The notes beneath the pieces were generated by a model. It saw nothing but the letters and a program-made list of their open reading frames with translations, ran no database searches and had not been told where the DNA came from. From NCBI GenBank assembly GCA_014773175.1, contig VXCM01001266.1, forward strand, positions 1 through 64,000: a DNA stretch of 64,000 nucleotides. The letters run 5' to 3'. The stretch is from Lucifuga dentata. Lineage: Eukaryota; Chordata; Actinopteri; Ophidiiformes; Bythitidae. Shown one piece after another: positions 1 through 12,411 of this stretch (positions are counted from its first letter, which is position 1; every line of letters begins with the position of its first letter). The translations under genes were made by a program, and so were the position numbers.

Positions 1-541
1 TTACAGGTGTGAACAGGAATTTTTTGCAGACATACCTGTGCACTTTAAATAGTTTTATTAGACATTCTGAACAGCATTTATGTAAAACCAAAATATTTCA
101 TGTTCATTTCTTTTAAAATTGGATTTCTTGTACTTGTATTGTCATTTACATTAATAAATTTTGTGATTGAAGCTTTTAAATCTAATGGAACAACTGTATC
201 CTTTCATTGTGTGGCCTTATGTTTCTATAATTTGTATAGAGAGAATTAAAAGCAAAAAAACAAGCAAATATCTTAGGCAAACCTTGTCAATTACTGCAGT
301 AAGGGTCATGCATATAACAGGAAGAGCTACACGTGTGTTTGACTGCACATTCCCCTTGATTAACTGAAGTTCACATAATTTGTGAGGGTCAGGTTTGTGT
401 GCAACATTCTCCACAACAGTTTGATTTATATTTCTTAGTTTTCTCAATCAATTGGCTGACTGTGACACAAGCTCCTTCTTTAGTAATTCACATGCATCAA
501 GGCAGAGCACAAATTTACCCAGCCTTTCCATAAGAGGATAT
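1..541 (-). other. rasgrp3 intron, partial
   Basis: This is intronic sequence downstream of the second coding exon. I searched both strands for the next REM segment (a motif like F-R-L-K-I-C-Y-F-M-R-Y-W) and did not find it. The open frames here are short and resemble nothing. Confidence 0.6.
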
Positions 542-644
542 ATCATTAGTAGCTTCCCAGCCAGCTCAGATGATGTGACATACCAGCGATGCATCAGCAG
601 CACACTGCGAGGAAGCAGGCTGGCCTGCAGCTCCCCATTGTCAT
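542..644 (-). CDS. rasgrp3: rasgrp3 second coding exon (start of REM domain)
   Basis: The acceptor CTCTCCATAG is followed by DDNGELQASLLPRSVLLMHR, then WYVTSSELAGKLLM. This is the start of the Ras exchanger motif (human FDDNGELDNSYLPRIVLLMHRWYLSS). Two 3' ends are possible. A minor-class site, AT/ATATCCTCTT, would end the exon at 542 in phase 2, exactly where homology to the family stops. A GT site, CTGG/GTAAAT, would end it at 519 in phase 1 and add PLMERL, which has no match in the family as I recall it. I prefer the first. The next exon is outside the window. Confidence 0.8.
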
Positions 645-909
645 CTATGGAGAGAAATACCATAATGTCACCAAGCAACAACCATTATGGCTAATTATGT
701 TCAAACGTGTAGCCTAAGTGTTGGAAGTGTAAGTGCAATGTAACTGGTGTGGATTATCTGAGCCTATAAGGTCATTCTGCTGTATGACAAGCCAATGCAT
801 GGCTTAATTTAGCTAATAACACCTGTGTGGATGTGGGTTCATACTGTTTTCAATCATACTGATGGATTGCCAAAAGCATTTTGTCAATATGCACTTGTGT
901 GACACTCAC

Positions 910-988
910 CAAATGTGTGGATGCATTCATTTAAAAGAGCATCAAGAGATGCTGCCTTTCCCAGCGTGGATGATCCCATGGTGCCACA
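910..988 (-). CDS. rasgrp3: rasgrp3 first coding exon (start ATG at 979)
   Basis: RASGRP3 is a diacylglycerol-binding exchange factor that activates Ras and Rap1 at membranes. The exon has 9 nt of 5' UTR, then ATG (979-977) and MGSSTLGKAASLDALLNECI followed by HTF and one base of the next codon. From memory, human RASGRP3 begins MGSSGLGKAATLDELLCTCIEMF, so identity and start are clear. The acceptor at 989-990 has an excellent pyrimidine tract (CTTCTGTCCTTCCTCCAG), and the donor is TTTG/GTGAGT. An upstream non-coding exon must therefore exist. The gene is in the same orientation as ltbp1 and downstream of it, as in human. Confidence 0.9.
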
Positions 989-2184
989 CTGGAGGAAGGA
1001 CAGAAGTCAACACTTGCTGCTCACTGCTGTTGACCAATCAGGGTATTCCTGGAAGGAGGAGAGAACCATCATCTGAAAGAGCGAAGAATAGATTTATATG
1101 ATGGTAAAAACGCAAATTTTTCCAACCTATGTCCAAAACTAAATTTAAGCTATGATTATGCTCTGATGTTTGTGCTTATGTAAATTTAGATTTGTCCATC
1201 TATTGTCCAAAGTTGATTATATGTAAACCAAAGTGGCCTAAAAGTCCTGCTAAACTGTATGAAATTAGTGGGAGACACCAGTCACAAATAGCAGCGAGAA
1301 CAGGAGTCAGTCATTCGTTTACCACATTACTCGTTAAAAGTCTACCATGTAGTCAGTTTCTCAGGGCAAAAAGTCTGTGATTGTTTAAAATTAGGTAATG
1401 TTAAATATTTACGTGAATGTTTTCAGTGTGTTTAGCTGAATGCTGTATATTTAGCTGAAATAGTGCAAGGTGTTAATATTCGTACCTGCAGGCTGAAATG
1501 CTTCTACTTATGTCACAACATTTCAACTTATGCTGATGATGGTGATTGATAATGTATCTAACCATGACAATGATGTTTCTATTATCTATTTCCATATGAC
1601 CTAACAATGTACTCAAAACAAAGAGATTTGTATCCAGGTCATTAATGTTTGCAGTGACAATACCATAACAATGATGTTCTGACTCCAACATAGATATTTC
1701 TTTTTTCCCCCCAAACTTTGTTTAAATGGCTTTTGAACAATAATAATTTCCAATCATTTTTTAAAATAAAAGTAATTACTAAAAGTAATTCAGCAAAGAG
1801 AACAAATACATACAATTTAAGGTGAAATATGACCATTTAATCAATTAAGTTCACAACTTCAAAAGCAAATAGAAAAAAAGACCCTTAAAATAATAATAAT
1901 AATCAGTCAGTAATATGATAGTAGGATTATGCAGGTTTTATGCAATCACATCATAACAGTTTTGTCCTCTTAGACAACACAATCAACCACTGTAGACCCT
2001 TCAGTCAGGATTATGCGAGGTTATCAGAAGAAGGGGTGCTATAACTTACAAAATTTATTGTATGAGCCCTTTAATGTAAGCCTAATTTTTTTCCAAATGA
2101 ATAAAAAGCAAAACATCTATTAAGTTTACCTTTTTCTTGTTAATTGTTTGCTAGTCATATCACAGTTTGTTTTTTTTTTTCTTT

Positions 2185-2380
2185 TACGGAAGAGAATTTG
2201 GGCCACTTGAAAAAAAAAAGAAGACTTCTGATATTAAAGGCAGAATTCTGAGAAAAAAGTCAGAATTCTGAGATTAAAGTCAGAATTCTGACTTTAATCT
2301 CAAAAGTCTTCTTTTTTTTTTTCTTTTTTTTNTTTTTTTTTTTCTTTTTTTTTTTCAAGTGGCCCTAATCCTCTTCCGTA
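2185..2380. mobile_element. Fold-back element (MITE-like)
   Basis: The ends are inverted copies: TACGGAAGAG ... GGCCACTTGA followed by an A-run at the left, and a T-run followed by TCAAGTGGCC ... CTCTTCCGTA at the right. The middle contains repeats of CAGAATTCTGA in alternating orientation joined by AGATTAAAGT. About 195 bp in total can fold into one hairpin. A single N interrupts the T-run at 2332. No coding capacity. The superfamily is not assignable from the sequence. Confidence 0.7.
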
Positions 2381-2567
2381 GTTTTTAATGTTGAGGTTGA
2401 CATTATTTTGAGTTGTTTGGATTCAGTCAGTGTGTGAGGATCATCAAGCAGAGCAGTTTGGGATTTGTTAATAGTTAAGTTTAGTATGTAATAATTGCCA
2501 AAGCATGGTGAGGCACAAAAGATGTTACTAGCTACATCTAATTTATTTTGTGACACGTGCCAACATC

Positions 2568-2569
<2 letters not shown>

Positions 2570-2624
<55 letters not shown>

Positions 2625-2660
2625 AGTGTGTGTGTGTGTGTGTGTGTTTGTGTGTGTGTG
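2570..2660. repeat. Microsatellite (CT)n then (TG)n
   Basis: About 46 bp of CT units run directly into about 45 bp of TG units with a few interruptions. Intergenic or rasgrp3 5' intron. Confidence 0.95.
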
Positions 2661-3971
2661 GTTACATGATTAAATGAAGCCACTGTTCCTTCTGTAAATG
2701 GTTAAGATGCTGAAGGAGGTAATCCTGGGAATTCCTAATAGGTCTGGTGATTTTATTACTAAAAATAGGCTCTTAGGCTAAAGTTTATGGATCTGTTCTG
2801 AAACTGTCACTAGTGTATTTCTTTTAGACAGACACCAGGGCTCTTATTCATAAGACCACCGAATGAGAGTAGACTATCAATAATGCGGATGGATGTCCCA
2901 TCAATCAGTCAACAATACTGGGAAAGCCTCCTACACCCATTAATACCTTTTGCTGGTGCACCTTGAGTCCGAATCAAACAAAGTGCGTCACAGTGTGGGT
3001 CTGTAATTGTTTATGGCTTAGTCTGCAGATGGACAAATGCACTTCTGCACAAATGTCAATTTTGTTATCACTTTCAACACAGTAATAGTGTTAAGGTATA
3101 ATTGTGTTACATCGAATTGGAGCTGCAAACGTGTAATGAGATCAGGGTTAAGCACACATATCAGCTCTGCACAATTCCATTTGTAATGGGGCTGTAGCTG
3201 CATATATGGCTGCAAGTAATCACAAACCAGTAAATATAAAAATATTGTCTTCATGAAATTTGTCCTCCAGTGTTCAGAGCAATAAAGAGGCTCTAAGAAA
3301 AGACTTGGTAAACTGAATGAACTGCAGTTCTTCAACTGGTGTTCAGAGAACAATATATGACAGCTGGTGATGCCAAAGCACAATTGACTAAAGGCCTCCA
3401 CTGATTTTACACATTAAATCCACTATATTGGTCTTGGTAGCGCTATTCAGCATGTGACATTAGTAGGGGAAAAAAAAATGGGTGTGTTTTAAAATGCAGT
3501 GAAGAACATGACATAAGTCAAACTATAAATAAAGCAAAAAAAAAAAAAAAAAAAATAGACCAAGACTGATAGAGAAAGCTACACAAGAGGACAGCAAATG
3601 CCTCTTGTTGCTTTCACCATTGACAGTATGACACAGAAATCTTTCACAAACAAACGAGCCATTCTAAAACTTTAAAATGTTCTCTTTCACTTTGTCTGTG
3701 TGGAAATCACACTACTTTCACGGTGTGTCAAGCATTAATTGAACAATGTTAATACTTTGATTGCTACTGGACACACACACACACACACTGACACATTCTT
3801 GTGTTTTCTGTCCTTTTGATCTTACATCTCACCTGTGCTTGTTAAACTGTGCCCTTTAGCAGGACTTGTGTTTCTGCCTCCACAATGGGTCACTGTGTCT
3901 GCCATGGGCTTGAGGATGCGTCAGTGTGTTATGCATACTCCACGGACATTCACTCTTATAGGTGCAAACAG

Positions 3972-3980
3972 ACACACACA

Positions 3981-4034
<54 letters not shown>
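3972..4034. repeat. Microsatellite (CA)n
   Basis: A CA tract with one AAA interruption near 3983. Confidence 0.95.
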
Positions 4035-4038
<4 letters not shown>

Positions 4039-4540
4039 ACATTCAAACACAGTCAGGTCTATTCAATATTTTAAAAAGACATATTTAATAAATAAACAAA
4101 ACTGTATTATACTGAACTGTCATCTTCCATTTGCACCACTTTCACAATTACATAAAATGTAATTGTGAAAGAATGAATATTGTATGTCTAGAATTCAGTT
4201 CAGTCCCTTTTCAATAGGAACAACCAGCTTTTAAATGGCATTCTTGCAGCATCAGAAACCTCAAAGTCAAATACAAACAAACCACAAAATCTAGCCTTTG
4301 GAAACAGGAAAGTCTTACCCCAAAACAGCTCCAAGTCAGCAAGCATCCAGGATAAAGTCCAGTCCTTTCACTGAGACACTGATACTGCTGCTACATGCTG
4401 CAGGCTTCCACAGTACAGTATCTACTACTCTACATTCTCCTCCTCCTCCTCCTCTTTCTCCTCCTCCTGCTGTTGGTAAACACAACAGCCTGCAGCAGCA
4501 GCAGTCCTGCCATGTGACTTACCCCTACCCCTACCACCAC

Positions 4541-4589
4541 AACACACACACACACACACACACACACACANCACCACCACCACCACCCC
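4541..4589. repeat. Microsatellite (AC)n, N, (CAC)n
   Basis: A dinucleotide run, a single N at 4571, then a CAC trinucleotide run. The N probably marks an unresolved repeat length. Confidence 0.9.
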
Positions 4590-5632
4590 TACACACACAT
4601 TAGATTTATTACATTTGTGAGAGCCTTCCGCTCATAACTGAACTTTGTAATTAATCTTTACTATCACTACCACCTGCCTCAGTCTTACCTGCTTAACACG
4701 AAGGGTAGATAAATAATAAAAACAGTGTTACTGAAAGTATAAATTAATTTATACATTTCTACATCCATACATCCAAGCATATTCATATATATTAAACACT
4801 TGTAGATTTTCTAGTAACAGTAGCAAACTGAGGCTTGAATTTGGGTGGTGTGGCTGTTTATTTTGTTGACAAGTGGAATAACTTATTGGGGAAAACATTA
4901 ATGTCATCCTCAACAATTAAAAGTAGACATCACGTCAGGTTTGCAAAATACAGTGTGCACAAGTGTCTTTGGGCCAAAATTCACACCCACCACTGCACAG
5001 ATCTGGGTTTCAATCATTGGTAGTGGTATCTCAATTACATGATAACTACCAATGAACAATGAATTGGCTGTGTTTGCAAGTAGAAAGCGGAGAGGGTTCT
5101 TGTCCTTGTTCTGCAGTAGAACCTCCTGAATATTATACCTGGCTCCCAGTAAACTGACAGCTGATTATAGCATGTGCCATGGAGGTTTCAGCTCTCAAGT
5201 TTTGCAAGTACACCCTCCACAGGCCAAATACAGTTAAAAATGGCAAGAGCAAAAAAAAAAAAAAAAAAAAATGGGGAGCAAAAGTGCAAAAAGAAAAATA
5301 CAAGAAAGAAAATACAAGTCACTTTTTTCAAATTTTCAAGCTTTCAAAACTCAGTTAAGCTTTTAGACAGTATCAGCCAAATCCAGTCTGTCCTGAAACC
5401 TTACCTTAACCACAAAGAAAACACCTCATGCTAAATTTAGCTGCTTGAGGAAGATTCAAAACTCAATCTTGTTATCACAAGCGTGGAAGCACAAGAACAC
5501 ACAGTAAACAGGTTGCAGGAAGGAGTGAGTGTGAAGGTCACACCAGACTAGACAGGTAAGATTCATGTGCTACAGACAGATGCTACAGTCACCCTCAGTT
5601 CACACAGCTGGCAACAGATCTTAAACAGATGG

Positions 5633-5634
<2 letters not shown>

Positions 5635-5673
<39 letters not shown>
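5635..5673. repeat. Microsatellite (TG)n
   Basis: An uninterrupted TG tract of about 39 bp. Confidence 0.95.
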
Positions 5674-5677
<4 letters not shown>

Positions 5678-5812
5678 GACACATGATGTCCCCAGTCAGT
5701 CACTCACTGATGAGGTCACAACCTTATTATTTAGCCTAATTATTTCCAGCAACAGTTCTGTAATTCCTTAGCTTCTAACAAGCCCTATAATGTTGGCAGT
5801 ACATGCAGATAT

Positions 5813-5915
5813 AAATATGCACAGAAATTTCTAAGAAATTCCAGAGTCACCTGACTACCAAGGGGATGCATCAAATAGCAGTGGTGGTACAGGTACCACA
5901 GTTTGAGAACCACTG
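5813..5915 (+). mobile_element. Fragment of hAT-like repeat ending CAGTTTGAGAACCACTG
   Basis: The segment shares CAGAAATTTCT, CCAGAGTCACCTG and the terminal CAGTTTGAGAACCACTG with segments at 7475 and about 22270. The terminus resembles hAT-type MITE ends (CAGTGGTTCTCAA). Only one end is present and it is diverged. Confidence 0.5.
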
Positions 5916-6067
5916 ATGTAGTACATTGCTTCGCGATCTAAATCATTCTGAGGTAAGTAAGAATTAAAGTAAGTAACTTAAGAAAGACGATTATTAAAGA
6001 TGAGATCAACATTTAAGACAAAAAAGATTAGCTAATGATGGAAATCCAGTGGCCTGAGAGGAGGCTG

Positions 6068-6103
6068 TCACTGAGAGTATCACTGAGAGTATCACTGAGA
6101 GTA
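6068..6103. repeat. 12-bp unit repeated three times
   Basis: TCACTGAGAGTA occurs three times in tandem without change. Confidence 0.9.
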
Positions 6104-7474
6104 CTGTACAGTGATTGGCCTAAGGAAGCAGAGCGCTTCACATTCACTTATTATGTTTTTTTAGTCTTTCCCAATGTTTAATGTAGTATTTATGTACTGA
6201 CATACTGTTGATAGAAACAGCAGAATCCCAGCCTTGGGAACAAACTGCTGACATGATGTTGTAGGTACATATACATGTAAATGTTTAATTAATTCATTAG
6301 ACTCACCATACATCTGTTTTCTATAACTGCTGGAATTACAGGTCAAAACAAATTATGGGTTGCTTGCTCCGAGAGAGACCAGCTGATTCTTGGTGCTGCT
6401 GCCTTGACTGAAATCAACTAAGCAGCAATGTGTTGATCTCTAAAGTTTCCACGTGTCAGCTGTTGTCATGACTCTAATGGGTTCAATTGGGACTTCAGCT
6501 CCAGCTGACCCACTCAGACCCACAGGGCTCTTATCAGCTACATACACTTCACATATTGCTATGGCTACTGTAGCTGCTACATGTTCATGAGTTTAGAGTG
6601 AACATGGTCGTCAACATATATAAGTGTTTTGGATGCAAAACAGTGTCACATACAGCACTGACTGAATCCAACTAGTGCAAGTATTATACTGAAATGAAAA
6701 TTAAATATTGATCATTGATTGATTCATTCATTTTGGTGGTGCTATTTTCTGTATGTGTAAATGTTTCTCCTGTATCAATTATAGATCAGCCTGTCAGACT
6801 TTCACATGTGTTCATCTATGGCATTACAACTGAGGAAAAAAATCAAGATGAAGATATCACTAATTTTATGGTTCATCTTGTTGTAATATGGCAATATCAT
6901 CACCCACCCTGATAGGAGAAGTACTGTCTGTGTGCATGTATATATATATATATGCATGTGTTTTCTGTAAGAGAACTCAAGCATGAGCATTGAGGGACAT
7001 GGCGTTATATAAGTTGTGACATGATGCTTTAACCTTGGATTGCCATGTTTGAGCTGCTCCAGTAAGCTCTATGAATTCATCAACTGTTTGGGTATAAACA
7101 CATACATCACAGCTCCTAATATTGTTTCTTATTGAAACCTTGTTGTACAATCAACAATAAACTGCCTCCATAAAGCAATATATTAAAAAAAAAATCTAAT
7201 TTTTTAATATTGGAATTAGTTATTAATTCTAATACTAATTAATTAATTACTTCTACATTATGGTTCCTCACTAAAAATAAGTAAATGTACATAAAAACCA
7301 TAATTGTGCCAAAACAGATTTACTTTATTTAGTGGGTGCAAGGACTGACGCTTCTGTTTTTAGAATCTGATCAAGACACACAGAACAGACAGCCTGAATC
7401 CAGTAAATAACAGAGAAAAGGCTGTCTGTCTCTACACTTCCCAAACCCTTATGGCTGAGATTCATCTTTTATTC

Positions 7475-7560
7475 CAGTGGTTCTCAAACTGTGGTATGTG
7501 TACACCAGATGACTCTGGAAATTTCTGCAGAGAATCAAAACAAATCAGATGCACAGAAAT
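7475..7560 (-). mobile_element. Second copy of the CAGTGGTTCTCAAACTG repeat
   Basis: It begins CAGTGGTTCTCAAACTGTGG and continues with CCAGATGACTCTGGAAATTTCTGCAG. This is the reverse complement of the end seen at 5815-5915. Its other end is not clear. Confidence 0.5.
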
Positions 7561-8413
7561 TCTGTTATTGTGCCAAATTAATCACAAATAAAATGGGTTT
7601 CATTAAAAATAGGTATTTAGCATTTATCATCCTCGTTTGATTAATATTTTTTTAATAGCCCAACTCGTCCTGCGTGCACACTAATTATTTTTCGCTCTAC
7701 GTGGGTGTCAGTCATGTTTTGGGCTAAGTTTCAGCACAGCAGAGAATCAGTCTACCAACCCTACGATTACTGGACAACCCACTCTAGCACCTGTTTGATT
7801 ATTTGTTAACAAGCTCTGTAGGTTATTTTAATCCTGTAGTGGTCAGCAGGTGGTTATTCATGAAACCCAAAGATAGCATTCTGTTGTGGACAAACTGCAG
7901 CCAGGTAACTACAAAAGATTCATAAATATACAGATTTGGGCTCAGATTACTGCTGATCTATTCTGAGCAGTTGCTCAGGTGACAACCAATGAAATAATTA
8001 TGCAAATAGGTGTTGCTGATGGAGCTTGTGCTGCTGCTTGTTCATGACTGTATGCAACTGCAACAGATTGTTTTCCAAACACAGCAGAGCACTAAGAGAA
8101 AGCTGGGAGGCACGGACATGTTTATATGTTTCTATAACAGCTAACACATGCTAACCCATAAGACCTCATCACGTGACAAAAACATCTGCATTCAAGCATT
8201 TTGCCGCAAATAAAAATCCTCTGACAATAAACAACATTCACAAATAAGGAATGATGGAGGGAGGAGTTACCAGTGGACACAAGACTGGTGTATTCACATA
8301 GTCATCACATACAGCCATAATCAAACATAGGTAATAAAGCAAGTCCTGACATAAACATTTTGGGATAACATAAAATGTTTGTTCACACATTTACTACCAG
8401 AGCTGCATCTTAC

Positions 8414-8640
8414 CTCATCCAAGACTTTCAGTGAGCCCAAAGACCAGCTCACATATAGAAACAGACTCCGTGGATCCACTTTTAAAATGTTTTTGATTAG
8501 ATCCACCTTCGTCCATTCAAATCCACGTCAAGAACAGAGCCCAGTCTGATCCACACTGCCCCTCCAAACAGCAGCAAAGTCCTTCAGTCCTCAGTGCTGG
8601 ATCAACCCTTTCTTTACCTGGTGCTCTATTATTCTAAACT
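8414..8640 (-). other. Possible non-coding 5' exon of rasgrp3
   Basis: In minus sense this stretch ends in a strong 5' splice site (GATGAG/GTAAGA). The neighbouring sequence is richer in GC than its surroundings. The first coding exon of rasgrp3 has a splice acceptor 9 nt before ATG, so a non-coding exon must lie upstream, and this is the best-looking donor I noticed. The 5' limit is arbitrary. There is no homology or transcript support. Confidence 0.2.
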
Positions 8641-11485
8641 CCTTTTGTCTCACTCACCCATACAGTGATATGTGTTTAGCTTGCACTAAACCCAGTATGT
8701 GAGTTGTTTGTCTAAATGGCCAGTAGACTTCCTTCAATTCTTTCCCAACTTAGTTTTCCTGCCTGTGCTGTTTGGTTTCCCTGGGCTGGGCTAAATATAG
8801 GGACCACACAAGGTAAAATGGAAAAGAGCAGAGCAGGAAATGTGTCACAATATGCTTGTGTGGACGTTCATGTTTGTTTCTCTGTGTCTTCCTGTTTCAA
8901 ATCCCAGCAAACGGCTGGCAGCAGAATTCAAAGCCATGCAACGTTTTATTTTCTAAATTGATATGAAAAGTCATCTGCCTTCTTCAATTCTCTGCTAATC
9001 TCAAAGAAAATGGTGTGTGCTATACTGTCAAGCAAAAGAATAAGGAGCATGAGCAGGACGACACAGGGAATGGAGTGGAAAATGTAGATATGTTTGCAAT
9101 AAATGCCAAGCGAAGTACCAGTAGTACAAGCTAAAAAATTTTGGGTATTTTGAAATTAGAATTAAATCACACTGTCTCATTACTTGTCATTTCACAAGCA
9201 GGGTGGAGTGAGTGTGTGTGTGTGTGTTCCTATATTGTCCCTCTGTACTTGTGTGTGGGGGTCAACCCGTCCCATATTCCACTCTAGTGATGTTGTACAC
9301 ATTGTTTTGTCTCCTTCAGCTTCTAAAAATATCTGCCTAAACAAAAACACTGACTGCACATCCTGCTGTGGCTGAACAAAAAGAATTCACCTCAAACTTT
9401 TATTGTCTCGGACACATTTGCATTTTCCCTGCATGACAGCTGCACACAGAGACACTGGACTTTGTGTGTCATTTAGATTTGAGTTAGTCTAAAGAAAGAC
9501 TATTCACAAGGTAAGATGTAACCTTAATGATCTCCACATGGCGAAATCAGAGGACTATGCATACATACATATGTAACAGATAATCCCAATACTCACAAAT
9601 ATGGATGAATATAGATGAACGATGCAGTTTGGCACTCTGTTAAGACTTACTTGAATCAACTACATAGTCATTACTGGGAAATTTGGATATTCATAATCCC
9701 CTGAGGATGATTCATAAAGGTTTTGGCGACCCCCTGACATTTATTGGCTGCTATGTAGAAAAGAAATAAAAAGTGTAATAGATACATCCCCATAAACTTT
9801 ACAGATCAGTTTCATGATCTCTAGAGGTTGAACCATCTCCAATTTGGACACTCACTATTTTGCCTCATTTTAGATAGTAAAATGTAATACTAGGAATCCA
9901 CAGAAGATGAATCGTACTGCTCTGGTATCTCTTTTGCATTTCAATAAAATTTGCTGCGTATGCTCCACAGATACAAATCTTTTTTTTTTGTTTTTTAAAT
10001 TCAAATGAGTCCTTGGCCTGTCCTCAAGGGGACTAAAGACACAATATTCACCCATCATATTGTGTACGCTTGAAGGGAATTTAATTTGATCTTGACCAGC
10101 TTGAAACAACTTCCACAATGAAAGAAGTCAAGATGTAAAAAAAATTATTCTAATTGTTTTACTTACTTCAGTATAATGTAAATGAATGCAAATGAAAGCT
10201 GACAGAATTTTACAGTATGCAGCAGCTCCTGTTATGGATACCTCTTTCCCTACATTTAGCACAGAGCTATAAATGTTCTAAATGTTCTGTCACATGTATT
10301 ATCTCCACTTAATGAGTCTTGATATGACAAGTCAACAGTATCACCACCAAATAGCTGAAACCTAATAACTAACTCTCACCTACGCTTCATCTGGAGATGA
10401 AGGGTGTCAGAATGAAGATGAGGATGATGAAGGGCGTGCACTACTTGTTAAGGGAAAGGGGGAAGCTGATTTGATTGCCCTCGATTGATGTTAGACTCTA
10501 AACGCCCACCGATGATGCATTTCTCCTAATCCAACTCTGTTTGTGACGGTGCCACAGCAACACAACCTCCCTGTGGCTACGTAAATACCAACGATAATCA
10601 CCACGGCAACATATCCACGTGTTTGACTCGACCTAAGCAAGAGAAATATTATATCTCCTACAAGAGGAAATATTTCTTGGAAGTCTAATGCCTAGAAAAT
10701 GGATCCAAAGCTTAAAAAAAACACAACATCCTTGTCATCTTCACTGAACTGCATGATCAACTCTTGTTCTGTGATCATGAAGAAAACAGTGTGTTCCTTT
10801 GTAGTATTACTTAACATTGATACAGATCTGAATTGTGTATCTCTGCACTCAGCATCAAACTTCATCGGCATCACAAGGCTTCATTCATTAACTGGTGAAG
10901 TCAGATTAATTGTACAACTAACCTTTTCAAACTTCCCCTCTGATATTTAATGGTTCTTCTCTGGGAAAAAAATCCTCTGATGGAGGTTCTTTGGAATAAA
11001 AAAGAGGACGAAGTGGACAGGTGTATGAGCAGTAACTGATACGACTCAACAGATGATGAAATCAAGAACTTCACGAGCAGAAAATCAAAGAAAGTAGATA
11101 GTACAGCACAAACCACATTGTGACCATTGACCTCTGGAAAGCACAGTACAGAAACAGCAGCAATGATGCCAAAGACGGAAAAACTAAAATTCCAGAAGTA
11201 CACAGCTACACCTGCTTGACTGTAATCCAAAACCAATTATTTAAGAGTTTAGCAGGGTAAAGACAAAATAAAAAGTGCTCTTCTCTGTTCTTCATGAACA
11301 CACACCACTGATAAAGGATGCTCTTACCTTCACTCTGATCAAGACCAGTATCACTCCTGGTTGACCTCTGCTGCAAAAATGATAATCTTGTATTATCTGT
11401 GCTGATAAGGAAAGCCAATGAAACACCAAAACCTCTTTTAAGTGAAACACACATCCAATAACAAACACAAACACTCCCCCTCTCT

Positions 11486-11487
<2 letters not shown>

Positions 11488-11534
<47 letters not shown>

Positions 11535-11535
11535 N

Positions 11536-11592
<57 letters not shown>

Positions 11593-11678
11593 TAAATAGA
11601 CTCAGAGTTTACTGGAAACAAAGATTGGAGTGCAGGACAGCTCTGCAAATATCAGAATGTTGCCATGCTGCAGATAGT

Positions 11679-11711
<33 letters not shown>
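11488..11711. repeat. Compound microsatellites (CT)n-N-(CA)n and (AG)n
   Basis: CT run 11488-11534, N at 11535, CA run 11536-11590, then an AG run at 11682-11711. The strings of Arg-Glu, Thr-His or Cys-Val in translated frames here are artefacts of these runs. Confidence 0.95.
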
Positions 11712-11714
<3 letters not shown>

Positions 11715-12239
11715 TCAAAAAGGCTTGAATCAATCTGTTTACAGGGACACTCATTGACACTAAAATTATAGCGACAGATTTATAAGCAAAGAATAGGTCT
11801 AGTCAAAAATCGTGAACATAATCAGTGTTTTGAGCCTGGCAGAGCAAATGTTTCACCATTCAAACAGGCAGCACTGCTCCCTTTGCATTGGTGGTTTTGG
11901 TGGTTTGTAAAAAAAAAAGTGTGAGCTAACCAAAACCCATCAGATTTGGAAGTGATGCATAATCGCGTTTCGCCCTGCCATTTTGATTTATCAGCCGCTT
12001 TGTTTGTGGAAAAAGGCTTTCACTGTGAGATATGAGCATAACAGACAGATAATGTCATGTTCTGCTGAAGTATGAAAATTTTAATAAGGGCCCTCTTCTG
12101 TGCTAAAGTACTCTGATCCTGCCAAAACAACGAGAGCAGATTCACCTCCATTCACAGATTAATGATAGGTAGAATATTAATAGCCTTCACAGAGGGGAAT
12201 GATAAGGACGGCATGTGACCTTGTGGTGAATTTGTCTGT

Positions 12240-12241
<2 letters not shown>

Positions 12242-12286
<45 letters not shown>

Positions 12287-12411
12287 TGCACACAAAAGCA
12301 ACCCTGACCAAATCTTGGCTTACAAAAGAAGCGTTTGTAATGAAACAATACACAACAGTACTATGTGTGCACACATTTGTGTGTGTGTGTGTGTGTGTGC
12401 GTGTGTGTGTG
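12242..12411. repeat. Two facing microsatellites (CA)n and (TG)n
   Basis: A CA run at 12242-12284 and a TG run at 12379-12411 lie about 95 bp apart, so a transcript could pair them as a long hairpin. Confidence 0.9.

Noticed and set aside
3835..4162. Open frames encoding Thr-His or Cys-Val strings
   Set aside because: They translate a (CA)n microsatellite in all frames. The same applies to frames at 11206-11771, 12177-12456, 19353-19640, 34909-35196, 51327-51839 and 58905-59377.
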